This document shows, piece after piece, positions 42,179-42,186 of a DNA stretch of 42,186 nt. The DNA is from JAJTHJ01 sp046316025 (GTDB lineage Bacteria > Pseudomonadota > Gammaproteobacteria > Burkholderiales > Burkholderiaceae_F), in NCBI GenBank assembly GCA_046316025.1, contig JBKCXU010000061.1, forward strand, positions 1 through 42,186. Reading direction: 5' to 3'. The notes below the pieces were generated by a model. The model was not told the DNA's origin. It did no database searches and saw only the letters and a program-made list of their open reading frames with translations. Both the position numbers and the translations under genes were made by a program. How positions within the stretch are numbered: the first letter of the stretch is position 1; each line of letters begins with the position of its first letter.

Positions 42179-42186
42179 GTTTACGT
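42179..42186. promoter_or_regulatory. Possible half of a LiuR-type operator at the window edge
   Basis: GTTTACGT at the right end, upstream of liuA. As I recall, LiuR sites are inverted repeats built on TTTACGT/ACGTAAA. The other half would lie outside the window. Confidence 0.25.

Overview
The window is GC-rich chromosomal DNA from a Gram-negative bacterium, most likely a betaproteobacterium (Burkholderiales or Rhodocyclales). The evidence is the dense GC-biased coding, the leucine/isovalerate degradation genes found beside aceK, a Bug-type (TctC) binding protein next to a LysR gene, and palindromic repeat families of a kind I associate with betaproteobacterial genomes. The genus cannot be fixed from the sequence alone. 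I saw no rRNA, tRNA, CRISPR array, integrase or transposase.

Layout. (1) 1-2015, minus strand: an orphan antibacterial cassette made of a small unknown protein, a VRR-NUC nuclease effector of the type VI secretion kind and a DUF3396-type immunity protein that runs off the left edge. (2) 2298-11214, minus strand: a tight nine-gene run carrying two leucine-catabolism genes (liuD and liuC) with a GNAT-SnoaL fusion, two alpha/beta hydrolases, a DUF4126 membrane protein, a lipoprotein, an FkbM methyltransferase and a GhrA-like dehydrogenase. (3) 11299-12831, plus strand: a secreted sulfatase. (4) 12899-15154, minus strand: liuB and a Uma2-family gene. (5) 15332-16957, plus strand: a cytochrome c and a frameshifted flavocytochrome c sulfide dehydrogenase, converging on an MFS exporter. 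(6) 18402-22093, minus strand: GST, an HCCA-isomerase/GST-kappa protein, a small hydrolase, a methyltransferase and an outer-membrane beta-barrel protein. (7) 22315-28947: a six-gene envelope export operon (permease, ATPase, membrane fusion protein, NodT-type outer-membrane lipoprotein, MipA, DUF2147), divergent from its probable TetR repressor with a clear palindromic operator between them. (8) 29050-38178, minus strand: a long run with an acyl-CoA dehydrogenase, a membrane protein, RidA, SDR, cupin, thiolase, a DUF559 nuclease, aceK, a LysE exporter, GNAT and LysR. (9) 38338-40885, plus strand: a Bug binding protein and a D-aminoacylase. (10) 40901-42151, minus strand: isovaleryl-CoA dehydrogenase (liuA).

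Metabolic theme. LiuA, LiuB/LiuD, LiuC and a thiolase cover most of the route from isovaleryl-CoA to acetyl-CoA; HMG-CoA lyase (liuE) is not in the window. AceK, which switches isocitrate dehydrogenase and so routes carbon into the glyoxylate shunt, fits a cell that grows on acetyl-CoA.

The most unusual feature is a set of short palindromic repeats that sit inside genes without breaking the reading frame. They lie in the middle of the GhrA-like dehydrogenase, in the isovaleryl-CoA dehydrogenase, and in the signal-peptide region of the NodT-like lipoprotein. Others form the C-terminal tails of the ABC ATPase and of the DUF559 nuclease. The DUF559 gene is bracketed by two copies of one repeat family, which raises the question of whether this nuclease takes part in spreading them.
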